Below are positions 8,544-18,774 of a stretch of DNA of 64,000 nt, piece after piece. Source of the stretch: Clostridium sp. CAG:557 (GTDB lineage: Bacteria > Bacillota > Clostridia > Oscillospirales > Acutalibacteraceae); the NCBI GenBank assembly GCA_000435275.1, contig FR883869.1, positions 66,210 through 130,209 of the forward strand, written 5' to 3'. Position 1 is the stretch's first letter. Each line of letters begins with the position of its first letter. The position numbers and the translations under genes are program-made. The notes under the pieces are model-generated. The model did not search any database, had not been told where the DNA came from, and was given only the letters and a program-made list of their open reading frames with translations.

Positions 8544-8680
8544 GCTTACCCACGTGCCGGGCGGTCGCGATCTAAATCTTTATTTTATAAAGATTTAGCA
8601 AGAAAAATAATACTCTTCTTCTGCGCAAGTCAGAAATAAAATTTCTGCTAGCGGCTTCGCGACCGCCCGGCGCGGGTAGC
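8544..8680. repeat. GC-rich nested palindrome with three stems
   Basis: GCCGGGCGGTCGCGA (8556-8570) pairs perfectly with its complement at 8657-8671, in a region otherwise AT-rich. Short outer pairings (ACCC with GGGT, GCT with AGC) extend the arms to about 8544-8680. Between the arms are two more hairpins: arms 8573-8582/8588-8597 and 8631-8637/8641-8647. The result is a three-stem, cloverleaf-like fold of about 137 bases. It lies between the exonuclease III and GerQ-like genes. No T-run follows, so a simple terminator is unlikely. It may be a palindromic repeat element, a structured RNA or a recombination site. Confidence 0.7.
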
Positions 8681-8701
8681 ATAAATAAGCAAACAAATTT
8701 T

Positions 8702-9283
8702 TTATCTACTATTATCTTCTAATCTAATAAACTTGGCACCATCAAAATCACACACCAAAGTTTCACCTGAGCCAGCTTCTTTTAACACAACAAAATTGTC
8801 TCCAACAGCTATAAGTACTCCAGCTTTTTCAATCAACGTATTTGTACCTATTAAAAACTGCATTCTTACATTTTTCCCAATTTGCGTGCGCAAAAATGCT
8901 TCTATGTTTCCGTTAGCCTGCATATTTCTTAAATTATTGTTATTTTGCGGCTCCCTAGTTGTTGGCATAGTCTGCTCTTGTCTTTGAGGGCGTGGCGTCA
9001 TTTGATTTTCAGCTTGTTCTTGTTGCCCTGTTCTCATATTATTCTGTGAGTTCATTGCATTTTGTTGCATATTTTCGCTACGAGAGGACTGCATATTATC
9101 TTCGTTATTGTCAACATTTCTACTATTGTTCATTGGCATGTTTAACTCAGATTCATTCAAATTATACCCCGCCAAATCTTCTAAATTTTGATTAGAACCA
9201 TTCATTATGTCATCTAAACCATAAATCCTTGTCAAGTCCAAATTATCATTTGAAAAGCTATTGTTATTATTTCTGTCTGCCAT
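8702..9283 (-). CDS. GerQ-like spore coat protein
   Basis: A 193-residue protein. Residues 1-125 are low-complexity, rich in Asn, Gln, Met and Arg, and probably disordered. Residues 128-190 form a folded domain of Sm-like or coat-protein type (FLRTQIGKNVRMQFLIGTNT, then GVLIAVGDNFVVLKE and CDFDGAKFIRL) that resembles the C-terminal domain of the spore coat protein GerQ. In Bacillus GerQ is cross-linked into the coat and aids germination. The assignment rests on one domain pattern and on sporulation context, so I hold it loosely. It has a GGAGGATCAGT ribosome site and no obvious co-transcribed partner. Confidence 0.55.
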   Translation of the reverse strand: MADRNNNNSFSNDNLDLTRIYGLDDIMNGSNQNLEDLAGYNLNESELNMPMNNSRNVDNNEDNMQSSRSENMQQNAMNSQNNMRTGQQEQAENQMTPRPQRQEQTMPTTREPQNNNNLRNMQANGNIEAFLRTQIGKNVRMQFLIGTNTLIEKAGVLIAVGDNFVVLKEAGSGETLVCDFDGAKFIRLEDNSR

Positions 9284-9450
9284 ACTGATCCTCCTAAACT
9301 AAATAAATACACTACTTATAATATGGTGTCACCTTTCATTTGTGACTCATAATTATAAATATTTTTATTACGAATGTAATATTGTTAACTCATATTTGCA
9401 TAAAGATTTTCAATATTTTTATTAATTATCACCTGATTAATTTTATTGTA

Positions 9451-9479
9451 TTGAAAAATTTAATGCAATATGCTAAAAT
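9451..9479 (+). promoter_or_regulatory. Sigma-A-like promoter
   Basis: TTGAAA (9451-9456), 17-base spacer, TAAAAT (9474-9479), about 30 bases before the start of the secreted dockerin-like gene. Confidence 0.6.
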
Positions 9480-9508
9480 AACCTTAAATATAAAGTTAAG
9501 GTGATAGT

Positions 9509-11083
9509 ATGGCAAAATTGAAAAAAATATTTTTTAATTTGACAATTATATGTTCGGTTTTATTTTTAATAAATTTTAATTCAGCCTATTCTTTCGCGTT
9601 AGAAGTGCCCACAGAAATGATATTAGATGGCGGATTCGATATCCTTCCCGACGGTAATGGTAATTTTTTTATCATAAGTTACGAAAAAAACAGCACAAAA
9701 AGTGCTCTAGCATACATTGATAACACTGGTGACACTCCATCTCTTAAGCAATTTAATTTTTTTATCAATGGCTACACAACAGCCAGTCTTGACTACAAAT
9801 ATACTACCGTAAATTACTGCAACAACTTTATTTACTTAACGCACATTAAAAACACAGATACAATAATTGAGCAATATCAAATTGGTTTAAGACAAAGTTT
9901 ATGTGTTTCAACGACTTCACAGCAGCTAAAAGCAACAAAAATCGAAGCCCCACAGCAAATCAAACTTGGCAACAATGGAAACCTTTTTATATTGGGAAGT
10001 AACGATGCAAATTCAATTACAATATATGATGCATCTGGCGGACAAATAGCCAGCATTTCATCTCAAAATGGCCAAACTTTTCATGCTGTTGCCACAGATA
10101 TTTCTAAAAATTATCTTTACGCACTGGATAACTCAAATAATATGCTCAGATATAGTGTAAATTCCGGTGCTTACAAACTTGAAACTCCGTCATCCGAAAT
10201 AAAAACTTCCAGTTTTAAATTTTTAACCGACAACATATTCGTTACCTCCGACGGCTACATATGCACCTTAAATGGTACTGATTTTAAACTTGACTCCAAA
10301 GTCAAAATTGCAGCGGAACTTAAAAATTATCCAACCTGCGTAACTGGAGGTTTTGACGAATCTTCAATTTTGGCAAAAACCGATGACAAAATTATTTCTC
10401 GTATCCGCTGTTCAGACGGTGCTATTACCGGGAAAATTGAACTAAACGAGAATATTTTAGCACTTTCCACTTCCGGCGAAAAAATTATTGCCATAACTGG
10501 AGACGCTTTACCTCAAAATATAACGTTAATCAATGAAAAAGGCATAATCGAAGTAACACAACCAGAGCCAGAAAAGCCAAATGAAGGTGATGATAGCAAA
10601 GATAATCCTGGTGATGACAATAAAGATACAGATAATCCAGAAGAAAAACCATCCGACGAAACTGACGACGATTCAATTACCAGTGATATTCACCACATTG
10701 ATATAAAAAATCATATTATCTCTGAAATTTCTGCGGGTACAACATTTGGTGAATTTAAAAACAACCTAACTTTTAATGGATACAGTCTAATTTTTAAAGA
10801 TTCAAAGGGTAATGTTAAAACCGGAAATTCAACTAAAATCGGCACCGGTTATACTGTCACCTTTGTAAAAGACGGAACTGAAAAAACTTTATTTAAACTT
10901 ATTGTCCAAGGTGATCTGACTGGCACTGGAACTTTAACTTCTCGCGATATTCTTGCTTTTGTAAATTATCTTCTTGGTAAGGCAAATCTCGATGATGCCT
11001 CATTGCAAGCTGCTAATATTAATGAAGACGATGAGGCTAATACTATAGACTTATTTTTAATGTATAAAATGCTTCAAAAATAA
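9509..11083 (+). CDS. Secreted protein with C-terminal dockerin-like module
   Basis: A 524-residue secreted protein. Residues 1-31 are a signal peptide ending near SYSFA-LEV. Residues 35-345 are strand-rich with repeated short hydrophobic blocks, suggestive of a beta-propeller. A linker at about 350-390 is full of Pro, Glu, Asp and Lys. A small domain follows, and residues 465-523 resemble a type I dockerin: GDLTGTGTLTSRDILAFVNYLLG then a second half NINEDDEANTIDLFLMYKML. The calcium-loop residues are only partly kept (Thr and Gly replace some Asp/Asn), so cohesin binding is uncertain. Similar dockerin-like tails are common in Ruminococcaceae. The CARF gene begins 24 bases downstream. Confidence 0.75.
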   Translation: MAKLKKIFFNLTIICSVLFLINFNSAYSFALEVPTEMILDGGFDILPDGNGNFFIISYEKNSTKSALAYIDNTGDTPSLKQFNFFINGYTTASLDYKYTTVNYCNNFIYLTHIKNTDTIIEQYQIGLRQSLCVSTTSQQLKATKIEAPQQIKLGNNGNLFILGSNDANSITIYDASGGQIASISSQNGQTFHAVATDISKNYLYALDNSNNMLRYSVNSGAYKLETPSSEIKTSSFKFLTDNIFVTSDGYICTLNGTDFKLDSKVKIAAELKNYPTCVTGGFDESSILAKTDDKIISRIRCSDGAITGKIELNENILALSTSGEKIIAITGDALPQNITLINEKGIIEVTQPEPEKPNEGDDSKDNPGDDNKDTDNPEEKPSDETDDDSITSDIHHIDIKNHIISEISAGTTFGEFKNNLTFNGYSLIFKDSKGNVKTGNSTKIGTGYTVTFVKDGTEKTLFKLIVQGDLTGTGTLTSRDILAFVNYLLGKANLDDASLQAANINEDDEANTIDLFLMYKMLQK

Positions 11084-11107
11084 TATTTATTTACTGGAGG
11101 TGTGTTT

Positions 11108-12295
11108 ATGGAATGTCTCGCTATACTTTATGACAACGAACAAATCAATAATTTATTGCCCATTTTCGCGTTTCGCCCTAAAAATGTTGTACTTCTTTAT
11201 GATTACAAATACACCCCTGTCAAAAATCTTGAATATATAAAAAATGTCTGTATGTTACGATTTCCCGACATCATTATTGAATATAAGGGCTACGATGGTT
11301 TGAGTATTGAAAATATTACCAAAACTTGTACATCTGTTATTCATAAAAAAACTTCTTGCTTTTTCAACATAACTGGTGCAGGTGAATTTGGAGCTATTGG
11401 GGCTTACCAAGCTTGCAGAAAAACTTTTACCCCTATCTTTAAACTCGACGTTTTAGGAGAAAAGCTTATAAACGTTTTTGGTTGCAAGTCTTTAGAAAAA
11501 AATTTTGTTATGCCCAAACTTAACATTGAAAATATTTTTGCACTCCACGGCGCCTGTATTACCGGATATAATCATGCCAGTCCGTCAAGTGAAATTTTTG
11601 ATAATATATTAATATTTTGCAATGCTGTTTTCGACGACTTAGAACTTTGGAAGAAAATGTGTCTTTATTTGCAGACTGGTAATACAAATTTCTCCCAGGG
11701 TTACAATAATTTGTTTTTTAATGCGCCTCAACATCTTTATAAAGGAAATTCTAGCATATCTTTAACGAACTTTAAGCTTCTAGAATTAGCGCAAAAATTA
11801 AAATTTATCTACAAATTAAACACCAGTTCAAATAAAATTTCTTTTTTCTACCGAGATAAAAAAATTAAATCGTATCTTTCTGACTTTGGAATCTGGCTTG
11901 AACTCTTTTGTTATATCAATTTAAAACGCGAAAAAATTTTTCATGACGTGCGATTAAGTGTAAAATTTGAGTGGAACAACAACAAAAGAAAACTTATGGA
12001 AATTACCAACGAAATAGATCTAACTTTTTTTTATGGAATTCACCCGTATTTTATTTCATGCAAGCTTTCAGAACCATCTGCAGATGCTTTACGAGAACTT
12101 AGTATGTATCCTTCCTACTTTGGCGGAAATAATTCTAAAAGTGCTTTAGTCATCGTAAGCAAAATTAATAAAGAACGCTCGTATACATACACAAGAGCCA
12201 ACGATATGGGTATTTGCGTTATTGATGGCGCTGCGATAAAAAAAGGAAAATTTATCGATGAAATAAAAAAATCTTTAAATATAAAACCACATTAA
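11108..12295 (+). CDS. Stand-alone CARF-DUF1887 nuclease (Card1/Can2-like)
   Basis: I chose ATG at 11108, seven bases after GGAGG. The 395-residue protein has an N-terminal CARF-like Rossmann domain (about 1-120, with the FNITGAGEFGAIGAY loop at 86-100 where ring nucleotides bind in relatives), a middle linker, and a C-terminal restriction-nuclease-like domain from about 250. There G(I)WLE (261-265), NEID (301-304) and ISCK (316-319) mark the DUF1887 fold. The usual (D/E)xK Glu is Ser317, while Asp304 and Lys319 remain. Card1-type enzymes cut nucleic acid when activated by cyclic oligoadenylate from type III CRISPR. No CRISPR array or cas gene is in the window, so activator and activity are unknown. 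Confidence 0.8.
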   Translation: MECLAILYDNEQINNLLPIFAFRPKNVVLLYDYKYTPVKNLEYIKNVCMLRFPDIIIEYKGYDGLSIENITKTCTSVIHKKTSCFFNITGAGEFGAIGAYQACRKTFTPIFKLDVLGEKLINVFGCKSLEKNFVMPKLNIENIFALHGACITGYNHASPSSEIFDNILIFCNAVFDDLELWKKMCLYLQTGNTNFSQGYNNLFFNAPQHLYKGNSSISLTNFKLLELAQKLKFIYKLNTSSNKISFFYRDKKIKSYLSDFGIWLELFCYINLKREKIFHDVRLSVKFEWNNNKRKLMEITNEIDLTFFYGIHPYFISCKLSEPSADALRELSMYPSYFGGNNSKSALVIVSKINKERSYTYTRANDMGICVIDGAAIKKGKFIDEIKKSLNIKPH

Positions 12296-12296
12296 A

Positions 12297-12332
12297 AAAG
12301 AAGTCATTTATTAACAAATGACTTCTTTTGTT
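12297..12332. terminator. Bidirectional terminator
   Basis: AAGAAGTCATTT (12299-12310) pairs with AAATGACTTCTT (12316-12327), flanked by A-runs and T-runs, between the convergent CARF-nuclease and coiled-coil genes. Confidence 0.85.
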
Positions 12333-12333
12333 A

Positions 12334-12747
12334 TTAGTTTTCTTTTTCTTCTGATTTCTCTGCTGGTTTCTTATTTGAATTTTTATCCAAATTTTCCGGC
12401 TCAGTTTCTTCCAAATTAGCTTCAATAGGTTCAGAATCTTCTACAAATTCTTCAAAATCTGATAAGTCTACCTCGTTCTTAACTTCTTCCAACTTATCTT
12501 TTAGGCGTTTTATTTCTTGTTTAGAATTATCTATCGAGTTACAAAGCTTTTGCATATCATAATTCGGAACATCTCTTAACTCATTGTAATAATGTTTCCC
12601 GAGCGTGATATATGCTTTTACTACAGCATTTGACTCTTTTTTTATCTGTTTTTTGAGTTTAGTAACTTTGCTAAATTTTCTATTTTTTTCAATCACAAAG
12701 TCCACTGCACCATTAAAAGTCTCGCCTAAATTTCTTAAAAAATCCAT
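12334..12747 (-). CDS. Small coiled-coil protein, unknown
   Basis: A 137-residue soluble protein I cannot name. Residues 1-60 are basic and amphipathic, with KKQIKKESNAVVKAYITLGKHYY resembling the short helical domain of clostridial proteins often annotated beside zinc-ribbon proteins. Residues 65-95 form a charged coiled coil, and the last 40 residues are acidic and Lys/Glu-rich, probably disordered. It is followed 58 bases upstream on the same strand by a zinc-ribbon membrane protein, so the two may be an operon. Confidence 0.7.
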   Translation of the reverse strand: MDFLRNLGETFNGAVDFVIEKNRKFSKVTKLKKQIKKESNAVVKAYITLGKHYYNELRDVPNYDMQKLCNSIDNSKQEIKRLKDKLEEVKNEVDLSDFEEFVEDSEPIEANLEETEPENLDKNSNKKPAEKSEEKEN

Positions 12748-12804
12748 GTTACACCCTCCAAAACTTACTGCTTAACATTATAATAAAACAAAAACTAATA
12801 AAAC

Positions 12805-13242
12805 TCAATATATATTTTTATTTTTCTTACTTCGTTTTTCTAGTGCATAACTGTAAACCAGCATAAATACATCAAAAATCAGCAAAGTCCAAAATAATAA
12901 TATTAATATAATTCTTAAAAAAACATCTCTAAAATATAATTCCGTTTGGCTTTTTAGTGCATACTTAGCTACTTCCTGATTCATGCTCATATTTACAAGG
13001 TCTATCGCTATTTTGAATGATTCCTGCAAGCCTTGGCACAAAGGCACAGACAATGCACTGCACAAAACTAAAATAGATAATAAAATAAATATATTTCTGT
13101 ATTTATTTTTTGAGAAAACAATATTTTTATAAGTAAAATTTTTTAAAGAAAATTTATTTTTTTTAGCGCCTAACATCTTTCCACAATTATAACAAAAATT
13201 TGAGCTATTTGTATTCTCAGCATTACAATTTTTGCAGCGCAT
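12805..13242 (-). CDS. Zinc-ribbon membrane protein
   Basis: A 145-residue protein starting with a double CxxC zinc ribbon (CKNCNAENTNSSNFCYNCG, residues 3-21), followed by a basic linker and two hydrophobic segments near 50-72 and 112-135. The ribbon should face the cytoplasm. The layout is common in Firmicutes stress or envelope proteins of unknown role. It precedes the coiled-coil gene on the same strand with a 57-base gap. Confidence 0.75.
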   Translation of the reverse strand: MRCKNCNAENTNSSNFCYNCGKMLGAKKNKFSLKNFTYKNIVFSKNKYRNIFILLSILVLCSALSVPLCQGLQESFKIAIDLVNMSMNQEVAKYALKSQTELYFRDVFLRIILILLFWTLLIFDVFMLVYSYALEKRSKKNKNIY

Positions 13243-13363
13243 AATCTGCCTCCATGTTTACAAAATTCAATACCTTTTTACATTATTCTCCAAGTACATA
13301 TAATATGATATACCCTATTGCTTTTAAAATCAATAATATTTTTTCAAAAAGTGAAGTATTTAC

Positions 13364-14371
13364 TCAGTTCACAAACTGCGTCACAATCTTTCCTCTAGAA
13401 TCACATTTTACTATGATAGCTTCTTCAAAAGTTTTGCTAATTGTGCTTGGCACATCTTTCAATTTTATCACTCCGTATGCTCCACCATATGTCCTAGTTT
13501 CGTTGCCGGTTCTCATACTTACGTCTATTTTACCATTTTGTTCCTCATTTGACGTACTCAAGCATTGAACTTCATGTGTTTCTACATTATATCTAAAATT
13601 CGCCTGTATATTCGAATCTGCTAGTAAATTTCCTTCATCGTCCTTATAAGCCAAATAAATTTCTCTTGTAATGTATCTGTATTTATCGTTATTTTTTCCT
13701 TCTATATCTTTAATGTATTCTTTATCCCTTTCTGATATTTCCCTTATTAATTTTTTCTTTAATTTTTCCGTTCTTACAGTAGCTTCAGAAACTTTTTCCC
13801 TGTCATCTAATGAAATTTTTGTATCTTTAATATTAAAATACACCTCTCCATCACTTGTGCAAATAACATCTATATGAAATTCATCGGTATTTTCAAGATT
13901 TTGCAAAGACGTATCTCTATTATATATACCAACCCTTTGCGACACTATACACTGTTCCGGAGCTGTATAAATTTCTTCACTCGATGTTGTTTTCCAATGT
14001 TTATTAAAATTATATGTCTTGTCTTTCATCACACCTCTGTCTTCAAGAAAAACTTCATCATTGTTATAGATAAAGTAAAAACATAATAAATTGCCTGATA
14101 TATAATCATCATTGTCTGTTAAGAAAAAATCATTTTTTACCTCAACCTTTTTACGATATAATTCGTTGCCGTTTGAGTCCACCCCATTCGGTACCGCTTC
14201 ACTAACGCATATGTCAGATACACAATCCACCCCTGAATTCGTAACTACATATTTTTTATGCTTTATCTCCCAACCGGAGTTTGAATCTTTTGCAAATACC
14301 ATGTTTGGATAAAAACTAATACCGGTCAATAAAAATGAAAGCATCATAAAACAAGATATTAATTTTCTCAT
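13364..14371 (-). CDS. Secreted protein, unknown
   Basis: A 335-residue protein with a clear signal peptide (residues 1-28, ending FYPNMVFA-KDS). The mature part is hydrophilic, with a helical charged segment at about 200-235 (VRTEKLKKKLIREISERDK) between strand-rich regions. There are few cysteines and no recognised catalytic motif. It lies downstream of the phospholipase-like gene on the same strand with a 33-base gap, so the two secreted proteins are probably co-expressed. No family is recognised. Confidence 0.7.
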   Translation of the reverse strand: MRKLISCFMMLSFLLTGISFYPNMVFAKDSNSGWEIKHKKYVVTNSGVDCVSDICVSEAVPNGVDSNGNELYRKKVEVKNDFFLTDNDDYISGNLLCFYFIYNNDEVFLEDRGVMKDKTYNFNKHWKTTSSEEIYTAPEQCIVSQRVGIYNRDTSLQNLENTDEFHIDVICTSDGEVYFNIKDTKISLDDREKVSEATVRTEKLKKKLIREISERDKEYIKDIEGKNNDKYRYITREIYLAYKDDEGNLLADSNIQANFRYNVETHEVQCLSTSNEEQNGKIDVSMRTGNETRTYGGAYGVIKLKDVPSTISKTFEEAIIVKCDSRGKIVTQFVN

Positions 14372-14404
14372 AAAATCTTCCTCTCTTTTTTCAGGTCTCG
14401 TTCA

Positions 14405-15136
14405 TTAATTCACGTCTAAATAAAATTTATAAAGCATTCCTGCCACTGCTTTTTGTGCATTTTTAACTGAATTTTCTGCAACTATTTCACGAGGTAATAG
14501 CTTTTCATACAGTGCATAAAAATTATCATTAGCTAAATATGCACACGATTTTGCAATGTTTTCTACGGAGTTAATTTCATAATATCTAAATTCTCTCTTT
14601 AACAGCCATGAAATAACCCTTTCTTGAATATCTTTACATTTATCTTCAAAATTTACATGGAACGTAAAATTAAACGCTGTATCCAATAAATCTTGATTAT
14701 TTGTATGTACCGGAGTATTGAGATCTTCCAAGAAATGCAGTGAACGGCCTAATTCTTCAAAAGCAGCTTCTCGGTTTCCTGATTTATAATAATACACCGC
14801 TTGGTTGTAATGGTTTTTGCACCTTGTTAAAGCTGAATCATCTTCGCCCATAAAATTTTTCTCTGTAGCAGGATTATAAAAATGATACTTATATGCGCCT
14901 TCTATTTCATCTTCATCCGGCCTTGTGCAGTATGTAAAAATTTGGTCTCTGCCCTTTTGTGTATAAAACTTTGAATATTTTTCTTCCTGCACTTTGTCTA
15001 AAATATTAAGCCCTCTCAACGTTGTATACTGATGAGTTTCACTTGAAAATGCTGACACTCCAGTGCTAATTCCATTAAAAATTAGCATCGCACTTAAACA
15101 ATTTGAGAATATTTTTTTTATAACTAACCTTTTCAT
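14405..15136 (-). CDS. Zn-dependent phospholipase C family protein
   Basis: The start at 15136 follows AAAGGATGG; an in-frame ATG at 15169 adds 11 residues without a good site. The 243-residue product has a signal peptide (1-30) and the helical zinc-PLC fold seen in bacterial phospholipases C and in the N-terminal domain of alpha-toxin. His35, Asp74 or Asp76, His85, and the set His134-Asp138-His144-His160-Glu164 match the spacing of the zinc ligands in that family. The N-terminal Trp ligand of the classical enzymes is not seen. There is no C-terminal C2-like domain, so it is not a full alpha-toxin. A secreted phospholipid hydrolase is likely; substrate range is unknown. Confidence 0.85.
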   Translation of the reverse strand: MKRLVIKKIFSNCLSAMLIFNGISTGVSAFSSETHQYTTLRGLNILDKVQEEKYSKFYTQKGRDQIFTYCTRPDEDEIEGAYKYHFYNPATEKNFMGEDDSALTRCKNHYNQAVYYYKSGNREAAFEELGRSLHFLEDLNTPVHTNNQDLLDTAFNFTFHVNFEDKCKDIQERVISWLLKREFRYYEINSVENIAKSCAYLANDNFYALYEKLLPREIVAENSVKNAQKAVAGMLYKFYLDVN

Positions 15137-15172
15137 ATCTAACCATCCTTTCTCTTTATAACAAACCATAAA

Positions 15173-15193
15173 CTAAAATTTGAATCCCCTCAT
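15173..15193 (-). other. Six-codon leader reading frame
   Basis: In the 5' leader of the phospholipase-like gene, a very strong ribosome site (AAAGGGGGTGG, 15199-15209) precedes ATG and a six-codon frame, MRGFKF, then TAG. It could be a regulatory leader peptide or simply a chance frame behind a purine tract. Confidence 0.35.
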
Positions 15194-15269
15194 AATAACC
15201 ACCCCCTTTCCTTAACCATATATGAAAAAATAATAAAATTTTATTTCCACAAATCTCTTTTTGAGGATT

Positions 15270-15298
15270 ATTATACTATTTAATTGTCATTTTGTCAA
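15270..15298 (-). promoter_or_regulatory. Strong sigma-A promoter of the phospholipase-like gene
   Basis: Minus-strand TTGACA (15293-15298), 17-base spacer, TATAAT (15270-15275): a consensus promoter with a leader of roughly 130 bases before the start at 15136. The rest of the gap from 15299 to 15440 shows nothing else I can name. Confidence 0.8.
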
Positions 15299-15439
15299 TC
15301 GTTTTTGTATTTTTTATACAATGCAAGGCTATAATTAACAGTCTATAATTAACTTATTCCAAATGTCATTGCAAAAATTTAAAAATTTAGCTTTCTAAAA
15401 AAAACATTTTCATTTGCAAAACTCGGTTTAATATTTAAG

Positions 15440-15474
15440 CCAAAAAAGAGGAAATGCCTATATGCATTTCCTCT
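15440..15474 (-). terminator. groEL terminator
   Basis: Minus-strand AGAGGAAATGC and GCATTTCCTCT form an 11-bp stem (15464-15474 with 15447-15457) followed by TTTTTTG, 28 bases after the groEL stop. Confidence 0.9.
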
Positions 15475-15502
15475 ATCTTGTTAAATTTAAAAAATATTTT
15501 TA

Positions 15503-17158
<1,656 letters not shown>

Positions 17159-17202
17159 CTATAAAGTTAAAATATCAATTTCTATGTATCAATGGTAAAA
17201 AA

Positions 17203-17520
<318 letters not shown>

Positions 17521-17547
17521 TTAGCAGTCTCGCTCATCGAGTGCTAA
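17521..17547 (-). promoter_or_regulatory. CIRCE operator (HrcA binding site)
   Basis: TTAGCAGTC (17521-17529), nine-base spacer, GAGTGCTAA (17539-17547). This is the CIRCE inverted repeat with one mismatch from TTAGCACTC. On the minus strand a TATAAT-like -10 directly abuts it, so HrcA binding would block transcription of groES-groEL. Confidence 0.95.
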
Positions 17548-17703
17548 TTATATTTTATATTCTTTAAAAGAAAAAATCAAGCATAAAATGTCTATTTCGC
17601 AAATTTTTTACAGCTGAATTTTGAGGTGCATAGATTCCCAAGTAAAATCTAATAATAAATCATAAGAATGTTCGCATAAATAAGCGAAGGAAAGAGGTTA
17701 CTT

Positions 17704-18714
17704 ATGGCAAAACGAATCGGAAAATATACAATACAAATGGAAAATATGCCATCTATAGAAGGATACGCTTCTGTGTGCGGAAAAAAAGAAGCTGAAGGCC
17801 CACTTGGTAAATTCTTTGACCAAACTTTCGATGATACCACCTTAGGTGAGTCTTCTTGGGAAAAAGCCGAAAGTAAATTGCAAACTAAAGCGGTAAATCT
17901 GGCTATAGAAAAGTCTAATATAAGTTCAAAAGATATTAATTTTATTTTTGCTGGAGATCTTTTAAATCAATGCATTTCGTCAACATTTGGCCTTCGAAAC
18001 TTAAATATCCCATTTTTAGGGCAATATGGCGCCTGTTCAACAATGGCACAAACTTTGGCTCTAGCTTCTATAATGGTAGACACAGGTGTTGCAAATAATT
18101 GTATCGCGGTTACCTCGTCGCATTTTTGCTCTGCAGAACGTCAATTTAGATTTCCTCTTGAATACGGCGGACAACGAACTCCAACCGCTCAATGGACTGT
18201 AACTGGTTCCGGCGCAATTGTCGTTGGAAGTAACGGTCAAAATCCCAAAATATCCAGCGTAACTATTGGAAAAATTACAGATTTAGGCATAAAGGATGCA
18301 AATAACATGGGCGCTGCAATGGCACCAGCCGCCGCTTCAACATTAGAAGATTTTTTTTGCGATACTTCTACAAAACCCGATGACTATGATTTAATTTTAA
18401 CTGGTGACCTTGGTGAAGTCGGTAGTAAATTGATGAAAGAACTATTAGAACGAGATGGCATTCACATAAAAAATAATCACAAAGACTGCGGCTTATTAAT
18501 CTACGACCAAAAAGCTCAAGACGTTCACGCCGGGGGCTCTGGATGTGGCTGTTCTGCTACAGTTTTGTGTTCAATTATTTTAAATAAGCTAAAAAATAAT
18601 GAACTAAAAAATATTTTATTTATGGCAACTGGTGCACTTATGTCTCCAACTTCTACTCAGCAAGGCGAAAGTATCCCATCCATTGCGCATTTAATAAATA
18701 TTAAATCTTCTTAA
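17704..18714 (+). CDS. spoVAD: Stage V sporulation protein AD
   Basis: A 336-residue SpoVAD, a thiolase-fold protein. Family segments include LGKFFDQTFDDTTLGESSWEKAE (residues 36-58, cited in part), FAGDLLNQC near 82-90, QYGACSTMAQ near 105-114 and GGSGCGCSATVL near 278-289. SpoVAD binds dipicolinic acid and works with the SpoVA membrane proteins to load it into the forespore. The start has GAAAGAGG upstream. The usual neighbours spoVAC and spoVAE are not beside it; a terminator follows and the next gene is on the other strand, so it stands alone here. Confidence 0.95.
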   Translation: MAKRIGKYTIQMENMPSIEGYASVCGKKEAEGPLGKFFDQTFDDTTLGESSWEKAESKLQTKAVNLAIEKSNISSKDINFIFAGDLLNQCISSTFGLRNLNIPFLGQYGACSTMAQTLALASIMVDTGVANNCIAVTSSHFCSAERQFRFPLEYGGQRTPTAQWTVTGSGAIVVGSNGQNPKISSVTIGKITDLGIKDANNMGAAMAPAAASTLEDFFCDTSTKPDDYDLILTGDLGEVGSKLMKELLERDGIHIKNNHKDCGLLIYDQKAQDVHAGGSGCGCSATVLCSIILNKLKNNELKNILFMATGALMSPTSTQQGESIPSIAHLINIKSS

Positions 18715-18724
18715 AAATCTCTGT

Positions 18725-18772
18725 AAAAAGCCCCTAACACCGCACTATACCGCGCGGCACTAGGGGCTTTTA
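18725..18772. terminator. Bidirectional terminator
   Basis: AAAAAGCCCCTA (18725-18736) pairs with TAGGGGCTTTT (18761-18771) around a GC-rich loop, between convergent spoVAD and the YbhN-type gene. Confidence 0.88.
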
Positions 18773-18774
18773 AG

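Noticed and set aside
8544..8680. Palindrome as a tRNA gene or CRISPR repeat
   Set aside because: The three stems look cloverleaf-like, but there is no CCA end, T-loop or anticodon logic, and there is only one copy.
11108..12295. CARF protein as proof of a local CRISPR-Cas system
   Set aside because: No repeat array, cas gene or cyclase is visible in 64 kb, so only the protein itself is reported.
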